The notes under the pieces are model-generated. The model did no database searches. It was not told the DNA's origin and was given only the letters and a program-made list of their open reading frames with translations. From positions 7,465,815 through 7,529,814 of the forward strand of contig CAIIXF020000003.1 of the NCBI GenBank assembly GCA_903813345.2: 64,000 bases of DNA. The letters are read 5' to 3'. The position numbers were made by a program, and so were the translations under genes. Positions 44,870-57,451 of the stretch are shown here, piece by piece. Each line of letters opens with the position of its first letter. Position 1 is the stretch's first letter. Source of the DNA: Owenia fusiformis. Taxonomy: Eukaryota; Annelida; Polychaeta; Sabellida; Oweniidae.

Positions 44870-46514
44870 GTAAGTTGGGCTTGTTATTTATTTATTTATT
44901 TAGAAAAAATGTGTATACAATAATAATACATGACTAATACTGACACTTAATGGCATATAAAAGTATAATGTCAAGTATCATAAAAAAAGAGTTTGTTTGT
45001 TTGTTATATCACAGTTTCAGTATTTTTTGCTTATGACTGGTAACAGTGTGATGGTCTTTATTGTTCACAGTGTGCCTTGTTGATTTGATTACTCTTGTGT
45101 TGTTTTTATATTTGTCTAACAGGCCAAGGACGCAATATAAAGTTCAACTGGGTTAAAATATCCTTATTCATCAATCACTTGATTCAATTTTTATTGCTTA
45201 TTCATAAATGCCAATTGTTATCTAACATGCTATTTATAAAAGGAGTAAAGGAGACATTGTTCAAAGGTGAATTTATCATTATTACATCATCTTTGTATCA
45301 CTTTCGTTTTATCCATAATCTTAATATGACATATATATTTAAAATATATTTTTCTCCGTCTTTATGTTGAATGACAGCTCACAATTCTTTAATTATACCA
45401 GAAACAAACATTTAATAGTTTATTTTTGATTAAATCATTGTTCATAAAATTTTGAATCATATATTCAATCATTATATTCAATTTTTGTCATATTAATATC
45501 AAAATATCAAAAGCGGATATACATGACAAAAATTGAATATAATGATTGATAAGTCACGATTAAGTACATTCGTTTCATTGCTGTCGATTTAACAATATTT
45601 CATATATTTATTTAATATTTGGATTCTACGCTTTTGTGACAACAATTGTGTGCATCCATTTGAACATTTACATTTTGACATTTCATACTGAGATAATAAA
45701 CTAATATAATGTAAGAATCAATTGAATTGAAGCATTGAATGATGAAAGACAGAGTGGGTATTTTCACTTTTTCTGTTTAATTTCATTTTGCATTCTGAAT
45801 TTGGCTCAAACTGCAAAATATAACGGATTTGTGTAATTGTCAAAACTAATTGAGATGTATGTAGGGGTAACCCTGCATACTTGGTTTAAGGAATAAAGTA
45901 AAGAAAATTAAAGTTGTTAAAAAATAGCAATGAAGTACCAGTGCAAGTATTACTAAAGCACTTCCTATCAAGTATTGGACCCTGGGGTGGAGAGGTCTGA
46001 CATAGGCCAGTGAAAGGATTGGCACATGGCAAAGTCCCATTCCATAAGGTTTCAAAACTGTAAAAAAGGTCATACTCAACCTTAATCATGTTGTTGGGCC
46101 CCAAGGCACATCTTCCCATAACTTTTTTGACAGGTTAATTGTTATTCAAAAGTGTCAAGGTCATCTCAAATGTTAGTTAACATGGATACATGCAAGATAA
46201 AAAATGACTTTAAGAATAATTAGACATCATTGCTGGCTGAATGACAAGCGTTTATATTATACATTTAAAAATAGATTTATTTTTTCCTACTCATGTCTCC
46301 TTGAAGATCTATGTACATTGTCAAGTTTATCATGTTTTGTTAGAAAATTATGATTTTTTCCTCCTTTCAAGTTAAATAATATGCTTATTTTGTGCCAAAT
46401 TAATGATTTAAAGAATTAAGAATAGATAATTAAGGGGTTGTCGTGATTTTGAACAGCAAATTACAGTTATAAATTGCAGCAATGTAATAAAAAGATGTAT
46501 ATTTATATTTCCAG
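44870..46514 (+). other. PNP intron of 1.6 kb with a 25-bp-arm hairpin
   Basis: Perfect inverted arms at 45467-45491 and 45523-45547 (AATCATTATATTCAATTTTT and its inverse), loop 31 nt. Minus-strand frames at 45846-46119 are open but not recognised. Confidence 0.75.
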
Positions 46515-46705
46515 ATTTGGGCCGAGATTTCCTGCTATGTCATCTGGGTATGACAAGAATCTGCGTAAAATGGCCCTTGAAATTGGCAAAGAATTAAAGT
46601 TCGATAAGTTCATGCATGAAGGGGTCTATGTGATGGTTGGAGGACCATGCTTTGAAACTATAGCAGAGTGCAAGTTGCTGCGGATATGTGGAGCAGATGT
46701 AACAG
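46515..46705 (+). CDS. PNP: Purine nucleoside phosphorylase, exon with FETxAE
   Basis: 191 nt, acceptor TTCCAG|ATTTGG and donor ACAG|GTAAAA. Encodes FGPRFPAMSSGYDKNLRKMA and EGVYVMVGGPCFETIAECK, ending GADVT. The Glu of FET binds the purine base in animal PNP. The next exon (GMSTVPEV... with the base-binding Asn and ribose-binding His) is needed for activity but is not found before 64000. Reading through the donor gives a short tail with MSTS by chance and then a stop at about 46776. Confidence 0.95.
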
Positions 46706-47890
46706 GTAAAATAATGAGTACAAGTGAAAGGTTAAATGACAGAATGTATATAAGACCCATGCAATGTATTTCCTAAGTTTATAGAACTGAGTTTATAAAG
46801 GGTCTCTGCCTGACTTTTATACTGAGGCATAAGCGCCTTTATTTGCTCAAACCTTATATTGGAATCTGATTTATACAAAATCCTAAAAACAGCAATCCAA
46901 GAGAATAGACTCAGATATTCTGTTACATATTTTTAAATGTTTAGTTCAAACACAAAATACTTTCTCTTCAGAGGCGTATTTAAGTATATTTTATTTCTTC
47001 AATCTCTTAATGATTAACAATTTCTACAACATAGCTTACTGTTTCAAAACTCAATATAAAACTTCTCTCTCCAAAAAACTGCGCAATTCTTGAAATATAA
47101 TGGCTTTTATACCTAGCGTCAAGATCAGAGGTCATTAAAATCAGAGATCATATAGGTCTAGCAGTTGATCCAAGAATCAGAGATCATTGAGGTCTCACCT
47201 TATTGATCCTAAGAAAGGTCGTTGAGATCTCACCTCGCTGATCTCAATTTCAGAACAACAAGCTAGTCTAAAAATAGATTATCAAACTGCGCAATATCCA
47301 AGATCTCAATGTTTAAGAAATATATGTATATTTTGAAACATGTTGTGTTTCAAAAAGAACATATTAAGTTTATGTTATATAAAAACCTGGGTAAAAGAAT
47401 GCATGCAATGTATTCTACAATTCCAAAGATATAAACAATTGTTTGTGGGTTAAATGATTGCTGATAACCAAAAACCTTTAGTATGGTGACGTAACTGTCA
47501 AGTATGCTTCAAGTACTGCCCTTTGTACTTATCAAAGATTGATTTATTTAAGATATGTTGTTCTTGTAACATTTATTATCAATTCAGGGAGAATTTTGTC
47601 TGATCACATACTGATACATGTAGATAACATACATGATCGTATTCTTAATGAGTGTACCTATTTTATCTTGAATGCATAATAGAAACTTCAGATTTAAAAA
47701 AAATTTGATTTGGTTTTGAGGAATTTTTCTGAACGAAACAAAAAATGTCAAATAACTGGTCAAAATAGTTCAATTTCATGTTTTTTCTGACTTTTGATTT
47801 TTAATTCAAAGTATGCAATTAAGCACCTGATTGATTTAATGTTGTTTCAAATGATTCTCGTTATACACCCCCAATCCGCAATTAAATTAT
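46706..47890 (+). other. PNP downstream intron or flank, with GATCTCA-rich patch
   Basis: 47120-47260 contains several AGATCA/GATCTCA motifs in both orientations, between two ACTGCGCAAT copies (about 47079 and 47286). No exon recognised. Confidence 0.5.
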
Positions 47891-49364
47891 CAGTGTGGAG
47901 TTAGTACTAATTTAGTGTGGAATTAGCGCTAAACTGTCAGTACTGATTTAGTACCAATCGAGCTGTACAGCAGGTACAAAATTCGCACTAACTCAGCGCT
48001 AACTCAGCACTAACCTTGGTGATGACTTTGCACAGAATTAGCGTGGAATTAGTGCTAAATTTGTATGAATTTTGTACCAACTTTTAAAAATAATCGGGAA
48101 TGAATTTTTGTATATTGAATCGATAAAAATGTATTAAATTGACATTTTTATTAAGATCTTGTTTTTAATTAGACCATCAAGGGAAAGGATTTTTAAGGGT
48201 TATGATATCACATGGTTTGATGTATCTTTTAGTATTAATATTATAACCAAACAAGTATCCCAGCTATAATATCATTAAAAACATAATACATTATCTTGTT
48301 ATATATAATACCAAATTATAACTTTATTCATCATATCATTTACTGGTCTTAAAGGAGTAGGTCCTATCGTATTTATTGTATATTATTTATCCTATCGTTT
48401 TATTTCCTTCAGATTGAAGATTTACCACAGTAACAGTAAATAACAGTAAATTACAAAAGATTCACTATTTACACAATGTACAAAAACTGTCGTTCTGTAT
48501 ATAAATGATGATGACCCTAACTCCCAATAACATACAACTGGTAAATGTCATTGCCTTTACAAGGGTATCAGTTCAAAGGTGTAGGGGTGTGTTTAGTCCA
48601 TAATTGTTCTTGTCATTCCTTAATCATTCGTTAATGCTAACACCCTGTCATTGTGCCTTCTTCATGTTCTTATTCGCCGATTTAGTTCCCCTGATGTAAA
48701 ATCGTTATACCTGAAATGATAAAAAAAAGAAACACTAATTTGAGGCTTCATCACATTTGCATATTCATAAGTTAAACCAATTTAATCCATGATCGTGATT
48801 GCAACTTACTAAGTACATCATATATGTATATTTTCTATGTATAACATTTACATTTGCTAAATAGTGGTGATGCAATATTATTAAGAATCCAATTCATGAG
48901 ACATCAAGAGAACATGCTGTCATTGTTTAGTATCTATAGGTATAAGGCAATCTGAATTAATTCTGAATTAATCAATTAGGCTAATTTGATAAATCAATAC
49001 ATACCTCGTGAAAGTTGTTTATAATTTAACCATCCTTTTGGGTTTTTGCTCCACCCCCACAAGCTTTTTGTTGTTATAACTGATAACAGTTACCTGAAAA
49101 TATAGTTTTCTATGAACATTCGCAGATTTGCTTACCGTAATAGTTAATGTAATTTAAAGTTCGAAATAATATCTTTGAACAAAGAATTCAGTTTGCATAC
49201 ACAAATTGTTTCCAATATTTCTACAGGGCCAAAATATTATGCTAGATTATTTTGTCATAGTTAGGGTTGACATATTTACAATTTTATTATAGCCCTGTGA
49301 GGAAGCATGGGCTATTAATATGTTGAATTGGTGATATGACACGAGGGCATGAATAAGGTTATGA

Positions 49365-49725
49365 ACATGGTAGCATGATGAAATGAATGATGATATAACA
49401 TGGGAGCAGGTAATATGAAATGAACATGGTGATATAACATGTGACATGGTGATATGAAATGAACATGGTGATATAAAAGGGTACATGGTGATATGAAATA
49501 AACATGGTGATATAACATGGGAGCATGGTGATATGAAATGAACATGGTGATACAACATGGGAACATGGTGATATTAAATGAACATGGTGATATAACATGG
49601 GAGCATGGTGATATGACATGAACATGGTGATGTAACATGGGAACATGGTGATATGAAATGAACATGGTGATATAACATGGGAACATGGTGATATGAAAAA
49701 AACATGGTAATATTACATTGGGGCA
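49365..49725 (+). repeat. Minisatellite, unit about 19-20 nt
   Basis: About 17 units alternating GAACATGGTGATATAACATG and GGAGCATGGTGATATGAAAT, so the effective period is about 39 nt. Long minus-strand frames here only translate the repeat. Confidence 0.92.
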
Positions 49726-50451
49726 CGATTCCAACGATACGCTGAATAAGCAAAATAAATTATTATTAGATTTCCTAAAACTGTTGAAACGTTTACTCTA
49801 CGCACCTAGCCTAAATGGCATAAGTATGTTGCATTCCACATTGCTGATATATGGCCCTCCATCCATTGATTATGTATTGTATTCTTCACTGCCTTCACTC
49901 CTCATGATATGCCAACATCTGACCAATAGTGCCAACATCAAGTCTATAAAATAAAAAGGTAGCCTAGAAATGCATTCTCATTCATAAAAGAAAATGATCT
50001 TATAAACTTAAAGAATAAAAAATTGAATTTAAAACTGAAATCACTCAGAAATTACATTTTGGCCAGGATTGGCCCATGTCTGGCTTCATTCAGAAGACGT
50101 TATGCATTGCAGATTATAAATAAATTTTTTTTAAAACTCCAAAGAACTAGCCTATGCCCTAGACTTTTAATACAAGACTTTCAGTGACTTTTCAATTTGA
50201 ATTTTCTTTTTTCAATTGACCTTTTGCGATCAAAATTCAGGAATTTTGTTTATGGATACTGTTGTCACGTATTTCGTCTTATTGGTATGACGTCATATAG
50301 AAATGATATTAGACATGATGGAATCACGAAATTGCGGACACGTGGCAGTTTTGAGCTAAAAATATTGTCGTTTCTTATTTGACTAGATCATGAGTATGTC
50401 TATATATATGCGAAGTTTGGGTGAAATTCATACTAAACATCGATGCCTATA

Positions 50452-50486
50452 AGCGCCCCCCGTTTTTGTCAAAATCGGGGGGCGCT
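50452..50486. repeat. GC-rich hairpin
   Basis: AGCGCCCCCCG paired with CGGGGGGCGCT around a 13-nt loop that itself can pair TTTT/AAAA. Stands out in AT-rich surroundings. Confidence 0.8.
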
Positions 50487-51313
50487 AAACCGCTATCTAA
50501 ATCATGTCAGTAAGACCTTAGACTTGGTATGTGCTTAGCATGAATGTTGATCTAGTCAAATAGAACGCTTTCGTGAAAAATAAATCAATAAAGCACGAAA
50601 TATAGAAGATAATCTCTCAAAATCAAGCATCTAAAGCTGTGTGACCTAATTGTGACGTCACTAAAAGACAGAATCCATTCGGTGATCGCAAATCATCAAT
50701 TCCTCCTGAATTCATTTTTATCTTTGAATTTCGCCCTAGCCTATCCCACAGAGCCTATCTGGTATTTGAAAGTCTTCTATATAATAGGTGCACCTAATAT
50801 ATGCTCATTTATTCATAAAAAAACAATCAAATATATACTTACAAGTGAAAATTGCAGACAGATGGCAGAGACTGGCACAGAAATCAAAATTTAAAATATG
50901 TGGCTTCTCAAACTTCCTGTATGAGTCATAGAATGTGTGACGTCATAGGTCAAAAGTTCAAGGGGATTTCCCAGGGATTTCCCTGAGATGTCAAACTCAA
51001 TGAAGAAATCACAATAATGAATGTTATTTATAATAAAATATTTCAAACTCTAAATAAGTAATATCAATATTGCTTAAATCAATCAATAATACTGTAATAA
51101 TAGTCAGAAAAAATATAAGTTTTGTTAGTGCTAAATCAGCACTAACTTAGCACTAAATTAGCACTGCTTAAGTTAGTGCTGATTTCGCACTAACTGAGGT
51201 TTGTACTGATTTGGTACTGATTTATTAGCGCTAATTCCACACAAACATTATTTGTACCAATTCCGTACCCAATTGGCGCTAAATTAGCGCGAAAAAAGAT
51301 AAGCGCTGATTTA

Positions 51314-51782
51314 GGTATGAGTACCGTAATCCAACACCAAATTCGAAAATTCATAACAATACTTTGCACATATGGCGTTCGTGACCAACTATAAAACGCT
51401 TATCCCCCATAGTGTTATATATCAAAATGTACCTGTTCATATAGGGGTTCGATTGATCTACATCAAATTATAGGGAGTCAGGTTACTTTTTGAGATATCA
51501 GCGTCCATTTATTGTGACTCGCGTTTGCTACCACTTCCTCAATTCTGATATGATGGGCAAACGCGTAGTAAACATGCTCCCGTCGGAACTATTTTTGACC
51601 TACATCGCTATTTACGTAATTCAAATGAAAGTTGAACTCCTCCTCTTTATTTTGATACCAAATAGTGGCATACTAGGTACCCTAGAAGCCAACTATGGCG
51701 TTATTTAGAACAATACCACGAGTTTTTAAATGGACTATATAGGGGTCATACCTTTTGGCGGATGGATATGGAACCTCATACC
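51314..51782 (+). mobile_element. Segment B, copy 1 (TTAA MITE-like)
   Basis: 469 bp, begins GGTATGAGTACC and ends GGAACCTCATACC, giving 8-bp perfect inverted ends. TTAA follows at the right. The left flank is TTTA and is not A sequence: here the array abuts the inverted-repeat region ending at 51313. Elements of this design fit TTAA-specific superfamilies (piggyBac, Kolobok); which one is unknown. Confidence 0.8.
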
Positions 51783-51972
51783 TTAATGTGTTATGACATC
51801 ACACTGATTTTTGTCTCTGCAACTTTTTTTGGCAGAAAATATCATTTCTAGTTCAAAAATGCATAAAAACGTCGGAAATGGCTGAATATGTGAAAAATTT
51901 ATCCATTTAGGCTAGAAAGGGTTAATTTGCCCTACCCCAAATACGTCTGAATATGCTAGTCTAACTTTGCCA

Positions 51973-51986
51973 TTGTGACGTCACAA
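51973..51986 (+). promoter_or_regulatory. CRE-like palindrome, one per A monomer
   Basis: TTGTGACGTCACAA contains the full CREB/ATF site TGACGTCA. It is repeated at the same place in every A monomer that is complete there (for example about 52760, 53547, 54808). Binding is not shown. Confidence 0.35.
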
Positions 51987-54148
51987 ATCTAACCTGACTA
52001 TCTCTGAGTTTATTGAAGAAAATGATACGTCTGACAAACAGCTTTCATTCCCTATATGGCACACCTTCTACTAAGAGTTGCATCATTGACTAAATCTAAG
52101 ACAAAGGCCCTGTGTCCCGAGGATTTTGACTGAAATTTGGCCATTTTCGCCCAATTCTAACTAAATTGCAGTTTCCCTCACACCTGTATTTTGAAATAAA
52201 TATTGCTACAATGTAGCAATTTAAAAATCACACATGCTTACTGTTTCTGTCGACCTGACACGTGTATCTAGCCTGTAAAAATGAAAAATCGCTACATTGT
52301 AGCAATTTCACTGAGATATGGGCCCTGAAAATCATGTAATTTTAGCAAAAAATGAAGAAATAACCTGCAATTTTGACGGAATTTCAGAGGGCTTTCTTTC
52401 ATTCCAGACCCTCCATGGGCCTCTTATGACCATTCTTATACTCACACAATGGTTGAAAGTGATTTCAAATCATTGTTTGCCCTACGCAGAACGAAAAAAT
52501 CGATTCTGTTCTCAAATTCTGCTAGAATATTGGTCTCTGGCCAACTAGCAGACAATTTTAGGCCTCATATTAATGTGTTATGACATCACACTGATTTTTG
52601 TCTCTGCAACTTTTTTTGGCAGAAAATATCATTTCTAGTTCAAAAATGCATAAAAACGTCGGAAATGGCTGAATATGTGAAAAAATTATCCATTTAGGCT
52701 AGAAAGGGTTAATTTGCCCTACCCCAAATACGTCTGAATATGCTAGTCTAACTTTGCCATTGTGACGTCACAAATCTAACCTGACTATCTCTGAGTTTAT
52801 TGAAGAAAATGATACGTCTGACAAACAGCTTTCATTCCCTATATGGCACACCTTCTACTAAGAGTTGCATCATTGACTAAATCTAAGACAAAGGCCCTGT
52901 GTCCCGAGGATTTTGACTGAAATTTGGCCATTTTCGCCCAATTCTAACTAAATTGCAGTTTCCCTCACACCTGTATTTTGAAATAAATATTGCTACAATG
53001 TAGCAATTTAAAAATCACACATGCTTACTGTTTCTGTCGACCTGACACGTGTATCTAGCCTGTAAAAATGAAAAATCGCTACATTGTAGCAATTTCACTG
53101 AGATATGGGCCCTGAAAATCATGTAATTTTAGCAAAAAATGAAGAAATAACCTGCAATTTTGACGGAATTTCAGAGGGCTTTCTTTCATTCCAGACCCTC
53201 CATGGGCCTCTTATGACCATTCTTATACTCACACAATGGTTGAAAGTGATTTCAAATCATTGTTTGCCCTACGCAGAACGAAAAAATCGATTCTGTTCTC
53301 AAATTCTGCTAGAATATTGGTCTCTGGCCAACTAGCAGACAATTTTAGGCCTCATATTAATGTGTTATGACATCACACTGATTTTTGTCTCTGCAACTTT
53401 TTTGGCAGAAAATATCATTTCTAGTTCAAAAATGCATAAAAACGTCGGAAATGGCTGAATATGTGAAAAATTTATCCATTTAGGCTAGAAAGGGTTAATT
53501 TGCCCTACCCCAAATACGTCTGAATATGCTAGTCTAACTTTGCCATTGTGACGTCACAAATCTAACCTGACTATCTCTGAGTTTATTGAAGAAAATGATA
53601 CGTCTGACAAACAGCTTTCATTCCCTATATGGCACACCTTCTACTAAGAGTTGCATCATTGACTAAATCTAAGACAAAGGCCCTGTGTCCCGAGGATTTT
53701 GACTGAAATTTGGCCATTTTCGCCCAATTCTAACTGAATTGCAGTTTCCCTCACACCTGTATTTTGAAATAAATATTGCAACAATGTAGCAATTTAAAAA
53801 TCACACATGCTTACTGTTTCTGTCGACCTGACACGTGTATCTAGCCTGTAAAAATGAAAAATCGCTACATTGTAGCAATTTCACTGAGATATGGGCCCTG
53901 AAAATCATGTAATTTTAGCAAAAAATGAAGAAATAACCTGCAATTTTGACGGAATTTCAGAGGGCTTTCTTTCATTCCAGACCCTCCATGGGCCTCTTAT
54001 GACCATTCTTATACTCACACAATGGTTGAAAGTGATTTCAAATCATTGTTTGCCCTACGCAGAACGAAAAAAAATCGATTCTGTTCTCAAATTCTGCTAG
54101 AATATTGGTCTCTGGCCAACTAGCAGACAATTTTAGGCCTCATATTAA

Positions 54149-54617
54149 GGTATGAGTACCGTAATCCAACACCAAATTCGAAAATTCATAACAATACTTT
54201 GCACATAAGGCGTTCGTGACCAACTATAAAACGCTTATCCCCCATAGTGTTATATATCAAAATGTACCTGTTCATATAGGGGTTCGATTGATCTACATCA
54301 AATTATAGGGAGTCAGGTTACTTTTTGAGATATCAGCGTCCATTTATTGTGACTCGCGTTTGCTACCACTTCCTCAATTCTGATATGATGGGCAAACGCG
54401 TAGTAAACATGCTCCCGTCGGAACTATTTTTGACCTACATCGCTATTTACGTAATTCAAATGAAAGTTGAACTCCTCCTCTTTATTTTGATACCAAATAG
54501 TGGCATACTAGGTACCCTAGAAGCCAACTATGGCGTTATTTAGAACAATACCACGAGTTTTTAAATGGACTATATAGGGGTCATACCTTTTGGCGGATGG
54601 ATATGGAACCTCATACC
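54149..54617 (+). mobile_element. Segment B, copy 2
   Basis: Flanked by TTAA on both sides (54145-54148, 54618-54621). Removing B plus one TTAA leaves an uninterrupted A-A junction (CATATTAATGTG) exactly as seen between other monomers, for example at 52570. Confidence 0.85.
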
Positions 54618-56982
54618 TTAATGTGTTATGACATCACACTGATTTTTGTCTCTGCAACTTTTTTTGGCAGAAAATATCATTTCTAGTTCAAAAATGCATA
54701 AAAACGTCGGAAATGGCTGAATATGTGAAAAATTTATCCATTTAGGCTAGAAAGGGTTAATTTGCCCTACCCCAAATACGTCTGAATATGCTAGTCTAAC
54801 TTTGCCATTGTGACGTCACAAATCTAACCTGACTATCTCTGAGTTTATTGAAGAAAATGATACGTCTGACAAACAGCTTTCATTCCCTATATGGCACACC
54901 TTCTACTAAGAGTTGCATCATTGACTAAATCTAAGACAAAGGCCCTGTGTCCCGAGGATTTTGACTGAAATTTGGCCATTTTCGCCCAATTCTAACTAAA
55001 TTGCAGTTTCCCTCACACCTGTATTTTGAAATAAATATTGCTACAATGTAGCAATTTAAAAATCACACATGCTTACTGTTTCTGTCGACCTGACACGTGT
55101 ATCTAGCCTGTAAAAATGAAAAATCGCTACATTGTAGCAATTTCACTGAGATATGGGCCCTGAAAATCATGTAATTTTAGCAAAAAATGAAGAAATAACC
55201 TGCAATTTTGACGGAATTTCAGAGGGCTTTCTTTCATTCCAGACCCTCCATGGGCCTCTTATGACCATTCTTATACTCACACAATGGTTGAAAGTGATTT
55301 CAAATCATTGTTTGCCCTACGCAGAACGAAAAAATCGATTCTGTTCTCAAATTCTGCTAGAATATTGGTCTCTGGCCAACTAGCAGACAATTTTAGGCCT
55401 CATATTAATGTGTTATGACATCACACTGATTTTTGTCTCTGCAACTTTTTTTGGCAGAAAATATCATTTCTAGTTCAAAAATGCATAAAAACGTCGGAAA
55501 TGGCTGAATATGTGAAAAAATTATCCATTTAGGCTAGAAAGGGTTAATTTGCCCTACCCCAAATACGTCTGAATATGCTAGTCTAACTTTGCCATTGTGA
55601 CGTCACAAATCTAACCTGACTATCTCTGAGTTTATTGAAGAAAATGATACGTCTGACAAACAGCTTTCATTCCCTATATGGCACACCTTCTACTAAGAGT
55701 TGCATCATTGACTAAATCTAAGACAAAGGCCCTGTGTCCCGAGGATTTTGACTGAAATTTGGCCATTTTCGCCCAATTCTAACTAAATTGCAGTTTCCCT
55801 CACACCTGTATTTTGAAATAAATATTGCTACAATGTAGCAATTTAAAAATCACACATGCTTACTGTTTCTGTCGACCTGACACGTGTATCTAGCCTGTAA
55901 AAATGAAAAATCGCTACATTGTAGCAATTTCACTGAGATATGGGCCCTGAAAATCATGTAATTTTAGCAAAAAATGAAGAAATAACCTGCAATTTTGACG
56001 GAATTTCAGAGGGCTTTCTTTCATTCCAGACCCTCCATGGGCCTCTTATGACCATTCTTATACTCACACAATGGTTGAAAGTGATTTCAAATCATTGTTT
56101 GCCCTACGCAGAACGAAAAAATCGATTCTGTTCTCAAATTCTGCTAGAATATTGGTCTCTGGCCAACTAGCAGACAATTTTAGGCCTCATATTAATGTGT
56201 TATGACATCACACTGATTTTTGTCTCTGCAACTTTTTTGGCAGAAAATATCATTTCTAGTTCAAAAATGCATAAAAACGTCGGAAATGGCTGAATATGTG
56301 AAAAATTTATCCATTTAGGCTAGAAAGGGTTAATTTGCCCTACCCCAAATACGTCTGAATATGCTAGTCTAACTTTGCCATTGTGACGTCACAAATCTAA
56401 CCTGACTATCTCTGAGTTTATTGAAGAAAATGATACGTCTGACAAACAGCTTTCATTCCCTATATGGCACACCTTCTACTAAGAGTTGCATCATTGACTA
56501 AATCTAAGACAAAGGCCCTGTGTCCCGAGGATTTTGACTGAAATTTGGCCATTTTCGCCCAATTCTAACTGAATTGCAGTTTCCCTCACACCTGTATTTT
56601 GAAATAAATATTGCAACAATGTAGCAATTTAAAAATCACACATGCTTACTGTTTCTGTCGACCTGACACGTGTATCTAGCCTGTAAAAATGAAAAATCGC
56701 TACATTGTAGCAATTTCACTGAGATATGGGCCCTGAAAATCATGTAATATTAGCAAAAAATGAAGAAATAACCTGCAATTTTGACGGAATTTCAGAGGGC
56801 TTTCTTTCATTCCAGACCCTCCATGGGCCTCTTATGACCATTCTTATACTCACACAATGGTTGAAAGTGATTTCAAATCATTGTTTGCCCTACGCAGAAC
56901 GAAAAAAATCGATTCTGTTCTCAAATTCTGCTAGAATATTGGTCTCTGGCCAACTAGCAGACAATTTTAGGCCTCATATTAA

Positions 56983-57451
56983 GGTATGAGTACCGTAATC
57001 CAACACCAAATTCGAAAATTCATAACAATACTTTGCACATATGGCGTTCGTGACCAACTATAAAACGCTTATCCCCCATAGTGTTATATATCAAAATGTA
57101 CCTGTTCATATAGGGGTTCGATTGATCTACATCAAATTATAGGGAGTCAGGTTACTTTTTGAGATATCAGCGTCCATTTATTGTGACTCGCGTTTGCTAC
57201 CACTTCCTCAATTCTGATATGATGGGCAAACGCGTAGTAAACATGCTCCCGTCGGAACTATTTTTGACCTACATCGCTATTTACGTAATTCAAATGAAAG
57301 TGGAACTCCTCCTCTTTATTTTGATACCAAATAGTGGCATACTAGGTACCCTAGAAGCCAACTATGGCGTTATTTAGAACAATACCACGAGTTTTTAAAT
57401 GGACTATATAGGGGTCATACCTTTTGGCGGATGGATATGGAACCTCATACC
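56983..57451 (+). mobile_element. Segment B, copy 3
   Basis: TTAA at 56979-56982 and 57452-57455. Differs from copies 1 and 2 by few bases (for example AAAGTGGAACTCC instead of AAAGTTGAACTCC), a variant shared with copy 5. Confidence 0.85.

Larger units (their letters stand above)
47891..51313. mobile_element. Possible 3.4-kb element with inverted, internally repetitive ends
   Basis: 47891-48085 and 51125-51313 are rich in TTAGTGCTAA, GTGTGGAATTAGCGCTAA and TCAGTAC motifs, the right part in inverse order to the left. Each end is itself made of repeats, so exact pairing is loose. Between them lie AT-rich DNA, a minisatellite (49365-49725) and a short hairpin (about 50452-50486), but no transposase. 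The right end stops exactly where satellite segment B begins (51314). Confidence 0.55.

Noticed and set aside
45846-46119. Two overlapping 77-codon minus-strand frames in a PNP intron
   Set aside because: No domain recognised, no exon borders, and both lie in one short stretch in different frames. Possibly a dispersed repeat, but I see no second copy here.
46706-46776. Read-through of the PNP exon into a short tail with MSTS as the missing GMST segment
   Set aside because: A good GTAAAA donor precedes it, and the conserved VPEV that should follow MST is absent; the likeness is chance.
49247-49734. Long minus-strand frames rich in CYITMFISYHH repeats
   Set aside because: Pure translation of the 39-nt minisatellite.
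51490-51708. 72-codon frame in segment B, seen in several copies
   Set aside because: It persists only because the repeat copies are nearly identical. No recognisable domain, no transcript signals, and one copy is truncated.
52318-52548. 76-codon frame in every A monomer
   Set aside because: The C-terminus changes with the length of an A run (AACGAAAAAATC with six to eight A), giving 69, 76, 87 or 88 residues. This frame-shifting variation is not what a protein under selection shows.
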